Origin: RAM1 sp041905405
GTDB lineage: Bacteria; Pseudomonadota; Gammaproteobacteria; Burkholderiales; Burkholderiaceae_C
Length of the DNA: 64,000 nucleotides
NCBI GenBank assembly: GCA_041905405.1
Contig: JAYRLC010000002.1
Location: 124,001 to 188,000, forward strand
Direction of reading: 5' to 3'
The notes below the pieces were generated by a model. It made no database searches and had not been told where the DNA came from. It saw only the letters and a list, made by a program, of their open reading frames with translations. The first letter of the stretch is position 1. Every line of letters begins with the position of its first letter. The position numbers and the translations under genes were made by a program. Of the stretch, positions 51,698-59,983 are shown one piece after another.

Positions 51698-52924
51698 TTA
51701 GCGCACCAAGGCGTCTTCCACCGCCAGCGCGATGTCCAGCAGCGCCATGTCAGCGCCGCGGTGGCCCACGATCTGCAGCCCCACGGGCAGCTCGCCTGCA
51801 GGCACCGGCAGCGGCAGGCTCACGGCGGGTGCTCCGGCCATATTGGCGGGCGCAGTGTAGTCGGCCTGGTTGGCGGGCACGGCAGCGTCCATGGGGAACG
51901 CGGTCTGCGGCGCGGTGGGCAGCAGCAAAGCGTCGAACGGCGCGACCGTGCGCTGCAGCCACTGCCCCGCCGCCACGGCGACGCTCACGGCGCGCGCCAG
52001 GTCGGCCGCGCTTTTTTTGCCGATGAAGTCCATCATGCCGCGCAGGTCGGCGGGCAAGGCATCGGGGCGCTCGCGCACGATGGCGTCCAGCGTGTTGCGC
52101 AGTTCGGCTTCGGACAGCAGCAGGCCCGCGCGGCGCACGGCAGTGAAGCCGGGACCGCCCGACAGGTCCACCGGCACCAGCGTGAAGCCGGCTGCGCGCA
52201 GGCTTTGCAGCCCGGCCGTGAAAGCCGCCGACACCTCGGGCGATGCCTGCAGCGCAGCAACGTCCGCGGGCACCGCCAGCCTCAAGTCCGATGCGACGCT
52301 TGTGGCCGGGGGGGCGGTGTAGCGCGGCTCGCCGATGACGCGAAACGCGTGCACCAGGTCTTCGGCCCGGCGCGCCAGGATGCCGATGTGGTCCAGCATC
52401 GGTGCCAGCGCCACCATGCCGTCGGACGGCACGGCGCCGAAGCTGGGCTTGAAGCCCGCCACGCCGCAGTACGCGGCCGGGATGCGCACCGAGCCCATGG
52501 TGTCCGTGCCCAGCGCGATGCCGCACAGGCCCGCAGCCACCGCCGCGCCCGAGCCGCCGCTGGAGCCACCGGGCGTGTAGCCCGCGCGCAGCGGGTTGTA
52601 GCAGTGGCCGAAGTCCGGGTTGTGGTTGGTCGCGCCCAGCGCCACCGGGTGCATGTTGAGCTTGCCCAGGCACACCAGGCCCGCGGCGCGCAGGCGCGCG
52701 ACGGCGGTGGCGTCGCGCGCGGCCGGCGCGGCGTCCAGCGCCGCCAGCCCGCTGCGGGTGGGGCTGCCCGCCACGTCGATGTTGTCCTTGACCGCGAAGG
52801 TAGCGCCGGCCAGCGGCGACGTTCCACCCCCCGTGTTGGCGCGCGGCGGGTCGAACACCTCCACGTACGCGTTGATGCCGGGGTTCACGCGCGCAATGGT
52901 CGCAAGGAGTTCGTCGACGGTCAT
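51698..52924 (-). CDS. Amidase-signature enzyme
   Basis: A 408-residue amidase with the Ser-cisSer-Lys triad in FAVKDNIDVAG, PGGSSGGSG and GTDTMGSVRIPAA. It is shorter than AtzE and AtzF, has no C-terminal extension and differs clearly from both, so it is a separate amidase. It is transcribed divergently from the GntR/UTRA gene across the operator at 52961-52970, which ties it to the same regulon as the TRAP importer and CoA enzymes. A role in releasing ammonia from an amide after ring opening by the deacetylase-like enzyme is an attractive but unproven idea. Confidence 0.88.
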   Translation of the reverse strand: MTVDELLATIARVNPGINAYVEVFDPPRANTGGGTSPLAGATFAVKDNIDVAGSPTRSGLAALDAAPAARDATAVARLRAAGLVCLGKLNMHPVALGATNHNPDFGHCYNPLRAGYTPGGSSGGSGAAVAAGLCGIALGTDTMGSVRIPAAYCGVAGFKPSFGAVPSDGMVALAPMLDHIGILARRAEDLVHAFRVIGEPRYTAPPATSVASDLRLAVPADVAALQASPEVSAAFTAGLQSLRAAGFTLVPVDLSGGPGFTAVRRAGLLLSEAELRNTLDAIVRERPDALPADLRGMMDFIGKKSAADLARAVSVAVAAGQWLQRTVAPFDALLLPTAPQTAFPMDAAVPANQADYTAPANMAGAPAVSLPLPVPAGELPVGLQIVGHRGADMALLDIALAVEDALVR

Positions 52925-52960
52925 TTCAGCTTTTTTGGTAACGGCAAATTCAATATCATT

Positions 52961-52970
52961 TGTCCGTACC
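52961..52970. promoter_or_regulatory. GntR/UTRA-type operator (divergent amidase/regulator)
   Basis: TGTCCGTACC, 9 of 10 identical to the site at 62880-62889 and sharing its downstream TATTTT. It lies between the amidase start (52924) and the regulator start (53030), so it could control both and give autoregulation. Confidence 0.65.
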
Positions 52971-53029
52971 TATTTTGAAGGCATACTTGGCCGAGGGCAA
53001 GAGAAACCACTTCTACAGGTGCATACGTG

Positions 53030-53767
53030 ATGGACACGACCGCGCAACCGTACTACCGAAAAATGGCCAGCACGCTGGCCGAAGGCATCCGCAACGGGCA
53101 ATACGGCATTGGCGATTCGCTGCCCACCGAGCGCGAGCTGTCCGAAACCTTCGGCGTGAGCCGCCACACCACGCGCGAGGCGCTGCGCCGGCTGGAGCAG
53201 TTGGGCCTGATCACACGGCGCCAGGGCTCAGGCTCCACCGTCGTCGCCACGGTGCCCGCCGTGCGCTACGAGCAGAGCATCCAGAGCATCGACGACCTCA
53301 TGCAGCAAAGCAGCGCGAGCCGCCTGCAGGTCGTGAGCTGCGAAGAGGTCGCCGCCGACACCAGCCAGTACGCGAGCCTGGTCGCCCTGGCCGCGCGCAC
53401 ACCCTGCATCCGCGTGCGCTTCATCCGCCACCTGCGCAACGACGTGCGGCCTCTGGCGCTGGTGGACGTGTACGTGGCCGTGCGCTCCAAGCCGCAGGCG
53501 CGCCGCCTGCTGAACCCCGATACCGCCGCGCAGGAGATCGTGGCACTGACCGACCCGCGCGGGCTGGACCGTATCGAGCAGGCGTTCAACGCCGTGAACA
53601 TCGAGGAAGGACCCGCCAAGCTGCTGCACGTGCCGGTTGGCGACGCGGCCTTCCAGACCGTGCGCAAATATTACGACCGCGAGGACCAGCTCGTGACCAT
53701 CGGCCACTCGCTGTACCAGGGCAAGCTGTTCAACTACACGTCCACGCTGCGCCCCCGCGGTGCCTGA
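53030..53767 (+). CDS. GntR-family regulator with UTRA domain
   Basis: A 245-residue regulator of the HutC/FarR type. The winged helix (YRKMASTLAEGIRNGQYGIGD, LPTERELSETFGVSRHTTREALRRLEQLGLITR) occupies about 8-75 and the UTRA ligand domain the rest (DTSQYASLVALAARTPCIRVRF, DAAFQTVRKYYDREDQLVTIGHSLYQGKLFNY). UTRA proteins bind small organic effectors. The TGTCCGKACA-like sites next to five surrounding promoters are its most likely targets, one of them in its own promoter. A GTG at 53027 is a possible start one codon earlier. Confidence 0.92.
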   Translation: MDTTAQPYYRKMASTLAEGIRNGQYGIGDSLPTERELSETFGVSRHTTREALRRLEQLGLITRRQGSGSTVVATVPAVRYEQSIQSIDDLMQQSSASRLQVVSCEEVAADTSQYASLVALAARTPCIRVRFIRHLRNDVRPLALVDVYVAVRSKPQARRLLNPDTAAQEIVALTDPRGLDRIEQAFNAVNIEEGPAKLLHVPVGDAAFQTVRKYYDREDQLVTIGHSLYQGKLFNYTSTLRPRGA

Positions 53768-53809
53768 CAAGGCGCTTGAGACGCCGCCGCCAAGGCGGAC
53801 CGTGTCAGG
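53763..53809. terminator. Bidirectional hairpin between convergent genes
   Basis: CCTGACA (53763-53769) pairs with TGTCAGG (53803-53809), and an inner CCGCC-GCCAA-GGCGG stem (53784-53798) adds to it. The structure spans the stop codons of the GntR/UTRA gene and the GAF gene. Confidence 0.5.
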
Positions 53810-54434
53810 CCGCTTTCTGCTCCGGCCCCAGGCCCTGCTTGCCCACAAAGAATGCATTCGCCGGCGGCCAGCTCGCGGCCAGCCATTGCGGCCCGCCATG
53901 CGCCACCCAGGCGCCCGTGGCGACCTTTGACGCGGCGACCAGCACCGCCAGATCGTCGTCACGCATCGTGTGGCGGGCCTGCGCGGCCATGATGAGCTGG
54001 CCCAGGAACTCGCCCTTCCAGATCAACGGGGCGAAGATCGTGGAGCCCATGCGCGACGACTTCAGGTACTGGCGGAACGTGCCGTGCTCATCGGTGTTCT
54101 TCAGGATCAGCTTGGACCGGTTGGCGTACACCCAGCCCGGGTGGCCGCCGTCGATCGGCACGCACAGGCGCTCCTGCTCGGCTGGAAAGCCCGTGTTGCC
54201 CACCAGCATGTGGTGCTCCCGGTCGGAGCTGACGAAGAACGCGCCCGCCACGAAGAACTGCTTTTCGCCCGGCAGCAGCGCGCCGGGCTTTTCGTGTGCC
54301 TGCCGGTCGCCCAACAGGTCGAAACAGCCGCGCGCGATGAGGCGAATGGCTTCTTCGGGGCCTGCCGCGTCCAGCGCGGCCTGGCCCGCCTGCTCGACCA
54401 TCGCGAGCGCAGCGTTCATATCCAGTGCCGCCAT
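53805..54434 (-). CDS. GAF-domain protein of the TRAP operon
   Basis: A 209-residue protein built around one GAF domain (EEAIRLIARGCFDLLGD, ERLCVPIDGGHPGWVYANRSKLILKN, GSTIFAPLIWKGEFLGQLIMAAQ). No output domain, signal peptide or membrane segment is visible, so it is a soluble small-molecule sensor or an enzyme-like GAF protein. Its ATG is 1 bp after the stop of the TRAP binding-protein gene, implying a shared transcript. By inference it senses the imported solute or a product; its partner is unknown. Confidence 0.8.
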   Translation of the reverse strand: MAALDMNAALAMVEQAGQAALDAAGPEEAIRLIARGCFDLLGDRQAHEKPGALLPGEKQFFVAGAFFVSSDREHHMLVGNTGFPAEQERLCVPIDGGHPGWVYANRSKLILKNTDEHGTFRQYLKSSRMGSTIFAPLIWKGEFLGQLIMAAQARHTMRDDDLAVLVAASKVATGAWVAHGGPQWLAASWPPANAFFVGKQGLGPEQKAA

Positions 54435-54435
54435 C

Positions 54436-55446
54436 TCAGAGCTTGGCCTTCAGGTCATTGATCTTCTTGACCAGCGCGCGACCGTCGGTGCCCGAGCGTT
54501 CGTTGAGCTTGTACCAGTTCTCGTACACGCTGCTGGTGTTCTCGTTGGAGAACATCTTGGCCTGCTCGGCCGGGGGTGCGACGTACAACGTCATGCCGGA
54601 CTTGACCAGGCGGTCGGTGGCGTCCTTGGAGAACGCGGCGTGGTTGGCGAAGTGCTCGTTCTCGATCTTGCGCAGCTCGGCCTCGACCAGGGGCTTGAGG
54701 TCGGCGGGCAGCTTGGCCCAGGCGTTTTCGTTCACCACGAACGACCAGGGCACGATGGTGCCGATCTTCCAGATCGACAGCTGCTTGGCCACGGCCGGGA
54801 AGCCAAAGCCGTTGGCCGTGCCGACCGAGGTCATCACCACGTCCACGATGCCGCGCTGCAGCGCCGGCACGATTTCGCCGAACGGCACGGGCGTGGGAAC
54901 GGCGCCGATCTTGCTCATGAGCGCGCCGGCCTCGGTGTTGTGCACGCGAACCTTCTTGCCAGCGAAATCGGCCGCCGTGTGCAGCGGTACCTTGGAGATG
55001 ATGCACTGCTCCTCGAACACCCCGGTGGCCAGCTGCACGGCTTTGTACTTGTCGCGCCAGATCCTGGCGGTCTCACCGCGCAGCAGCGGGTCCAGCATCT
55101 TCTGGTATTGGCCCACGTCGGTCAGCAGGCCGGGCAGGTGGCCGTAGTTCACATACGGCGCTTCGGCGCTGAGCCAGGGACTCACGGCAAACGACGCGTC
55201 CAGGCGCCCGTCGCGCACGGCGGCGGGCTGCTCGGGGCCGGCCACCAGCGTGTCGTACAGCTCAATCTTCAGGCGGCCCTTGGTCGCGGCCTCGATGCGG
55301 GCCGGCACGGTCTTGACCGTTTCTGCATAGCTGCTGCCGTTGGCATTGACCCAGCCAACGGTCCATTTGACGTTTTGCGCCGCGACGGTGGCCGAGGCGA
55401 CAAGGGCCGCAATGGCGGCGGCGATCTTCAGGGACGGGTTACGCAT
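54436..55446 (-). CDS. TRAP transporter substrate-binding protein (DctP family)
   Basis: A 336-residue periplasmic binding protein with a Sec signal peptide (PSLKIAAAIAALVASATVAAQ) and DctP features: PARIEAATKGRLKIELYDTLVAGPEQPAAVRDG at about 50-80 and the conserved arginine region FAGKKVRVHNTEAGALMSKIGAVPTPVPFGEIVPALQRG, whose arginine usually grips a carboxylate. A carboxylic acid ligand is thus likely. It is divergent from the fused permease gene, with operator sites at 55467 and 55637 between them. Confidence 0.9.
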   Translation of the reverse strand: MRNPSLKIAAAIAALVASATVAAQNVKWTVGWVNANGSSYAETVKTVPARIEAATKGRLKIELYDTLVAGPEQPAAVRDGRLDASFAVSPWLSAEAPYVNYGHLPGLLTDVGQYQKMLDPLLRGETARIWRDKYKAVQLATGVFEEQCIISKVPLHTAADFAGKKVRVHNTEAGALMSKIGAVPTPVPFGEIVPALQRGIVDVVMTSVGTANGFGFPAVAKQLSIWKIGTIVPWSFVVNENAWAKLPADLKPLVEAELRKIENEHFANHAAFSKDATDRLVKSGMTLYVAPPAEQAKMFSNENTSSVYENWYKLNERSGTDGRALVKKINDLKAKL

Positions 55447-55466
55447 GCGATGAACTCCTGTTCAGT

Positions 55467-55476
55467 TGTATGGACA
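55467..55476. promoter_or_regulatory. GntR/UTRA-type operator before TRAP binding-protein gene
   Basis: Reads TGTCCATACA on the minus strand, 20 bp upstream of the binding-protein start. A CATTAT sequence lies directly upstream, as a -10 element would, the same arrangement as at 48974-48990. Confidence 0.6.
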
Positions 55477-55636
55477 AATAATGCAACCGGGTGGGATCAT
55501 GTGTCAAGCGGTGTTTTGGCGTCACATGCCCCATTTCGGTACTTTCCCCAATGGGATTCCTGCCTGAAGGCACATTTCATACCAACCCTCCAGCGGTTTG
55601 GTGGCCGCATCGGGTACGGGTATTGCATATTGCATT

Positions 55637-55646
55637 TGTCTGGACA
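55637..55646. promoter_or_regulatory. GntR/UTRA-type operator before TRAP permease gene
   Basis: TGTCTGGACA, 9 of 10 identical to the perfect palindrome at 48981-48990, 45 bp upstream of the fused TRAP permease start and just after an AT-rich TATTGCATATTGCAT stretch. Confidence 0.6.
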
Positions 55647-55691
55647 ACTTGCCATACTGACTCAACCGATCGCATCCAAAAGGCATACAAC

Positions 55692-57767
55692 ATGGAAGAA
55701 ACAAAAGTCGTCGTGGGCGATGTCGAACTGGCCGGCAACGCCGACCTCACGCATGCAACCCCGGCCGCGCGCGGCATCGCGCTGGCAGCCAAAGGCGCGT
55801 TCGGGCTGGCCGGTGCCGGCGTGCTGTTCCTGGTGACCGCTACGGTGTACGACGTGTTCGCGCGCTACTTTTTCAATGCCCCGACCGCCTGGGCCACCGA
55901 AGTCAGTACCTATGTGTTGATCGCCACCATCTTCCTGGGTGCCGCACAGGTGCATCTGCGCGACGGCAACGTACGCGTGGACATGCTGGTGGAGCGCCTG
56001 CGCGGCCTCACGCGCAACCGCGTGCTGTCCGTGGCCGCCTGGGTCGGCCTGGTGTTCGTCTTCACCACCGCGTGGCAGTCGGCGCTGATGACCTGGTCCG
56101 ACTACACCAACGGCGCGCGCATCTTCAGCCTGATCCTCACCCCGACCTGGATGCCCAAGGCGCCGATTGCCGTCGGCCTGTTCGTGCTGTCGGCGGCGAT
56201 CCTGGTAGAGATCGAGCGGCTGGCCGGCCCGGTCGCGGCCTGGCGCCGCTGGACGCCGTACCTGCTGTTCGCCGCGCTGTGCGTGGTGTTGCTGGCCATG
56301 GGCAAGCGCCCGCCGGTGATCGGCGAGACACGTTATGACTGGGGCAGCCTGCTGGTGCTGCTGGCTGTGTTCGCGGGCGCGGCCGTCAGCGGCGGGGCGT
56401 GGGTGCTGGCCGGTGTCGTCGCACTGACCGTCGGCGGCTTCGCCGCCACCTACTTCGGGCAGATGATGGGCCTGGGCTTCGTGAGCACGGCCATGGGCGT
56501 AGGCATCCTGGTGGCGCTGATTGCCGGCATCCGCATTGCGTTCGCGCTGGGCTTCGTGGGGCTGGTGTCGGTGTATTTCATGACGCCCGTGCCGTTCCCG
56601 CTGACGCTGGGTGACCGCACCTGGTCGGCGGTCAACAGCTTTTCGCTCACGGCCGTGCCCATGTTCGTGCTGATGGGCGCGTTGTTGGTGCGCAGCGGCC
56701 TGAGCAATGAACTGTTCACCGTGATGGCGCGTCTGCTGGGTCGGCTGCCCGGCGGGTTGGCGCATGCCGCCACCGCAGGCTGCGGCATCTTCTCGGCCGT
56801 GTCGGGCTCCAGCGTGGCCACGGCCGCCACCATCGGCGGCATCGCCTGCCCCGAAATGATGCGCCGCGGCTACAAGCCCTCCCTGAGCTTCGGCGCCGTG
56901 GCCGCCGGCGGCACGCTGGGCATCCTCATCCCGCCCAGCGTGCCCATGATCATCTACGCCACGACCGTGGGCGTGCCGGTGGTGGCGCTGTTCATCGCGG
57001 GCATCATCCCGGGCCTGGTCATGATGCTCAGCTTCATGGCGGTGATCCTGATCTGGAGCTGGATTGATCCGTCCGCCACGCCCAAGGTCGACGTCAACCA
57101 GATCGGCACCGTTTCTGCCCGCAGCTACATCGACACGGGCCTGCTGACCGGCCTGGTCCTGCTGATCATCGCCACGCTGTACATGGGTGTTGCCACGCCC
57201 AGCGAGACAGGTGCTATCGGTGCATTCCTGGCGTTCATCATCTGTGCCGTTCGCGGGCGCATGAGCCGCGCGACGCTGCTGGCGTCTGTAGGCGAGACGG
57301 TGGTGGTCACGTCATTCATCTTCCTCATCATCGCGGGCTCCAATATCCTGACCTTTGGCTTTGACTACCTCAAGCTGTCGCAGGTGCTGATGGACGCGGC
57401 GCTGTCGGCCGAGCTGAACCGCTGGACGGTGATGTTCATCATCGTGGTGGTCTACGTGGCGCTGGGCACCTTCCTGGACGAGATCTCGATGCTGCTCATG
57501 ACGCTGCCCGTGGTGTTTCCCCTGATCACCAAGCTGGGGTTTGACCCCGTCTGGTTCGGCATCATTCTGGTCATCATGTGCACGGTCGGACTGATCACGC
57601 CGCCCGTGGGCATGAACCTGTTCGTGCTGCAGGGCATCAACCGAGAGGTGTCACTGAAGGAGATCACGTACGGCGCATTGCCATTCCTGTTTGCCATGCT
57701 GGTCAACGTGCTGCTGCTGTGCTTCTTCCCCGAGATTGCGCTGTGGCTGACCACGCACCTTGACTAA
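55692..57767 (+). CDS. TRAP transporter fused small and large permease (DctQM)
   Basis: A 691-residue inner-membrane protein. Residues about 30-220 are a DctQ-like four-helix part (VTATVYDVFARYFFNAPTAWATEVSTYVLIATIFLGAA, VDMLVERL); after a linker with extra membrane segments (about 190-265) the DctM part follows (AVPMFVLMGALLVRSGLSNELF, GCGIFSAVSGSSVATAATIG, GGTLGILIPPSVPMIIYA, FLDEISMLLMTLPVVFPL). It imports an organic acid with the binding protein encoded divergently, using a sodium gradient. The ATG at 55692 is chosen because an earlier in-frame start would cover the operator. The stop overlaps a possible TTG start of the enoyl-CoA hydratase gene. Confidence 0.93.
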   Translation: MEETKVVVGDVELAGNADLTHATPAARGIALAAKGAFGLAGAGVLFLVTATVYDVFARYFFNAPTAWATEVSTYVLIATIFLGAAQVHLRDGNVRVDMLVERLRGLTRNRVLSVAAWVGLVFVFTTAWQSALMTWSDYTNGARIFSLILTPTWMPKAPIAVGLFVLSAAILVEIERLAGPVAAWRRWTPYLLFAALCVVLLAMGKRPPVIGETRYDWGSLLVLLAVFAGAAVSGGAWVLAGVVALTVGGFAATYFGQMMGLGFVSTAMGVGILVALIAGIRIAFALGFVGLVSVYFMTPVPFPLTLGDRTWSAVNSFSLTAVPMFVLMGALLVRSGLSNELFTVMARLLGRLPGGLAHAATAGCGIFSAVSGSSVATAATIGGIACPEMMRRGYKPSLSFGAVAAGGTLGILIPPSVPMIIYATTVGVPVVALFIAGIIPGLVMMLSFMAVILIWSWIDPSATPKVDVNQIGTVSARSYIDTGLLTGLVLLIIATLYMGVATPSETGAIGAFLAFIICAVRGRMSRATLLASVGETVVVTSFIFLIIAGSNILTFGFDYLKLSQVLMDAALSAELNRWTVMFIIVVVYVALGTFLDEISMLLMTLPVVFPLITKLGFDPVWFGIILVIMCTVGLITPPVGMNLFVLQGINREVSLKEITYGALPFLFAMLVNVLLLCFFPEIALWLTTHLD

Positions 57768-57777
57768 GATCGGCACG

Positions 57778-58578
57778 ATGGATTTCACCGACCCACCCGA
57801 AGGCGCTGACGCGCTGGCCTGCGTCCGCGACGGCGCCGTCGCCCACGTTGTCCTCAACCGCCCGGCCAGTCGCAACGCCATGACCCGCGCCATGTGGGAA
57901 CGGCTGGCGCCGCTCGCGCGCGAGCTGGACGCCGACGACACGGTTCGCGTGGTGGTCGTGCGCGGCGCGGGCACGGCCGCTTTCTGCGCGGGCGCGGACA
58001 TCCTGGAGTTTCCGCAGGTCTACGGCGACGCGAAGCGCACCACCGACTACAACGCGCTGGTGCGCGAAGGCCAGCTGGAACTGGAACAGCTGTCCAAGCC
58101 CACCATTGCCATGATCCGCGGCGGCTGCGTGGGCGGCGGTTGCGGCATCGCGCTGTCGTGCGACCTGCGCTTTGTGGCCGACGACGCGCGCCTGGGCATC
58201 ACGCCCAGCCGGCTGGGCGTGGCCTACAGCGTGCCGGACACGCGCCGGCTCGCGGCGCTGGTCGGCCCCAGCCGAGCCAAGGACATGCTGTTCAGCGGCC
58301 GCCTGATGGATGCGGCCGAGGCCGCATCCATGGGCCTGGTGGACCGCGTTGTGCCGGGCGCGGCGCTGGCCGAGACGGTGTCGGCCTATGCCCAGGTGCT
58401 GCTGAACAATGCACGCGGCTCCATACGCACGGCCAAAGCCATGATCAATTCGATCAGCGGCGTTCACCCGCAACCAGACGGCCTGCTCAACGACCTGTTC
58501 ACGCAAAGCTTCAGCAGCGACGATTTCCGCGAGGGCTTCAACGCCTTCGCGCAGAAGCGCCCGCCCCGGTTTCGCTGA
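57778..58578 (+). CDS. Enoyl-CoA hydratase/isomerase family protein
   Basis: A 266-residue crotonase-fold enzyme. The oxyanion-hole segments are RVVVVRGAGTAAFCAGADI and IAMIRGGCVGGGCGIALSCDLRF; the second catalytic region is SRLGVAYSVPDTRRLAALVG, where the usual glutamates are not obvious, so hydratase, isomerase or hydrolase activity is open. It lies 10 bp after the TRAP permease gene and is probably co-transcribed, so it acts on the CoA ester of the imported acid. A TTG at 57760 is a less likely start. Confidence 0.87.
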   Translation: MDFTDPPEGADALACVRDGAVAHVVLNRPASRNAMTRAMWERLAPLARELDADDTVRVVVVRGAGTAAFCAGADILEFPQVYGDAKRTTDYNALVREGQLELEQLSKPTIAMIRGGCVGGGCGIALSCDLRFVADDARLGITPSRLGVAYSVPDTRRLAALVGPSRAKDMLFSGRLMDAAEAASMGLVDRVVPGAALAETVSAYAQVLLNNARGSIRTAKAMINSISGVHPQPDGLLNDLFTQSFSSDDFREGFNAFAQKRPPRFR

Positions 58579-58617
58579 AACGCCCATGCACGGACGCCGT
58601 GCGCGATAAAATCGGCA

Positions 58618-58693
58618 CCGGGTGGAGTGCCATGCGGGCATTCCAGGTACAGCGAAGGTCGGGCCGCCTCGCGGCTATGCCGCACCTGTTCTC
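58618..58693 (+). ncRNA. Structured leader, candidate cation riboswitch
   Basis: The 76 nt before the antiporter ATG fold well: an 8-bp hairpin GGAGUGCC-AUGCG-GGCAUUCC (58624-58644), a second hairpin GCCGC-CUC-GCGGC (58663-58675) enclosed by CAGGU (58644-58648) with ACCUG (58684-58688), and GGUG (58621-58624) able to pair with CACC (58683-58686). No Shine-Dalgarno precedes the ATG, so the fold could gate translation. Na+/H+ antiporter genes are known targets of nhaA-type Li+/Na+ riboswitches; I could not match the consensus by eye. Confidence 0.45.
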
Positions 58694-59953
58694 ATGACCG
58701 ATCACCTGCTGCAGTGGGTCTCCGCTGCCCTTTTCGCCCTCGCCCTCATCCACACATTCACTGCCAAGCAGTTCGAGCGACTGTCCCATCGCTATCCGCG
58801 CCACGCCGGCCTGTTTCACCTGCTCGGCGAGGTCGAGGTCGTCTTCGGCTTCTGGGCCATCGTGCTCGTGCTGGCCATGGCATCGATCGCGGGCGGGCCA
58901 GCCGCGCTGCAGTATGCCGAATCGCGCAACTACACCGAGCCCCTGTTCGTTTTCGTCGTGATGGTCATCGCCGCGTCCCGGCCCGTGTTGTGGACGGTCA
59001 AGGCCGCCACCCGCAAGCTGGCGCAGCTGGCCCCTGTGAACACGGCCGTCGCCATGGCCTGGCTGGGGCTGGCGGCGGTGCCGCTGCTCGGCTCGCTGGT
59101 GACCGAGCCAGCCGCCATGACCATCGCCGCGCTGATGCTGGCGCCGCTGGCCTTCCGGCCGGACGTCCCGTCTGGGCCCAAGTACCTTGCGCTGGGCGTT
59201 TTGTTCGTCAACATCTCCATCGGCGGCACGCTGACGGCCTATGCGGCGCCGCCGGTGCTGATGGTGGCCGCCACCTGGCAGTGGGACAGCGCCTTCATGC
59301 TGGCGCAGTTTGGCTGGAAGGCAGCGGTCGCGGTGGTGATCAACGCCACGCTGGCAACCCTTGCGTTGCGCCCGCACCTGCTGAACGCACCGGCCGATCC
59401 GGCAGAAGCCGCCGAGGCGCCCGTTCCGCTGACGGTGGTGGCCGTGCACCTGGCGCTGCTGGCCACGGTGGTCGTGTTTGCGCACCACCCCGTGGTGTTC
59501 CTGGGCGTGTTCCTGCTGTTCATGGGCTACACGCAGGCCTACGACCGCCACCAGAGCCCGCTCATCCTGAAAGAAGCGTTGCTGGTGGCCTTCTTCCTGG
59601 CCGGGTTGGTGGTGCTGGGCGGCATGCAGCAGTGGTGGCTGCAGCCCATCGTGTCGGGACTGGAGCCGCTGGCCCTCTTCCTGGGCGCGCTGGGCCTGAC
59701 GGCCATCACCGACAACGCCGCGCTGACCTACCTGGGTTCGCTGATTGAGGGCATGACGGACCCCGCCAAATACATGCTGGTTGCAGGCGCTGTGGCGGGC
59801 GGCGGGTTGACCGTGATCGCCAATGCGCCGAACCCTGCGGGCGTTGCCCTGCTCAAGCGCGGCTTCACCGACGAGACGGTGGGCGCCGGCGGACTGCTGC
59901 TGGGCGCGGCGGTGCCCACGGCCATCGCCGCACTGGCGTTCCTGTTGCTGTAG
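58694..59953 (+). CDS. Putative Na+/H+ antiporter (PF07399-type)
   Basis: A 419-residue membrane protein with about eleven hydrophobic segments. It matches the putative sodium/proton antiporter family with FERLSHRYPRHAGLFHLLGEVEVVFGFWA near the start and the conserved GLTAITDNAALTYLGSLI and TVIANAPNPAGVALLKRGF segments near the end, the last resembling ArsB/NhaD-type ion sites. It would exchange Na+ or Li+ for protons across the inner membrane. ATG 58694 follows a structured leader; unlike its neighbours it has no GntR/UTRA operator, so it may be regulated separately. It could help a sodium-driven TRAP importer. Confidence 0.85.
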   Translation: MTDHLLQWVSAALFALALIHTFTAKQFERLSHRYPRHAGLFHLLGEVEVVFGFWAIVLVLAMASIAGGPAALQYAESRNYTEPLFVFVVMVIAASRPVLWTVKAATRKLAQLAPVNTAVAMAWLGLAAVPLLGSLVTEPAAMTIAALMLAPLAFRPDVPSGPKYLALGVLFVNISIGGTLTAYAAPPVLMVAATWQWDSAFMLAQFGWKAAVAVVINATLATLALRPHLLNAPADPAEAAEAPVPLTVVAVHLALLATVVVFAHHPVVFLGVFLLFMGYTQAYDRHQSPLILKEALLVAFFLAGLVVLGGMQQWWLQPIVSGLEPLALFLGALGLTAITDNAALTYLGSLIEGMTDPAKYMLVAGAVAGGGLTVIANAPNPAGVALLKRGFTDETVGAGGLLLGAAVPTAIAALAFLLL

Positions 59954-59956
59954 GGC

Positions 59957-59974
59957 GCGCGGCGCACGCCGCGC
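59957..59974. terminator. Hairpin between convergent antiporter and CoA-ligase genes
   Basis: GCGCGGC-GCAC-GCCGCGC is a 7-bp GC stem with a 4-nt loop, in the 30-bp gap between two convergent stop codons. It lacks a T-tract. Confidence 0.4.
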
Positions 59975-59983
59975 CACACATCG

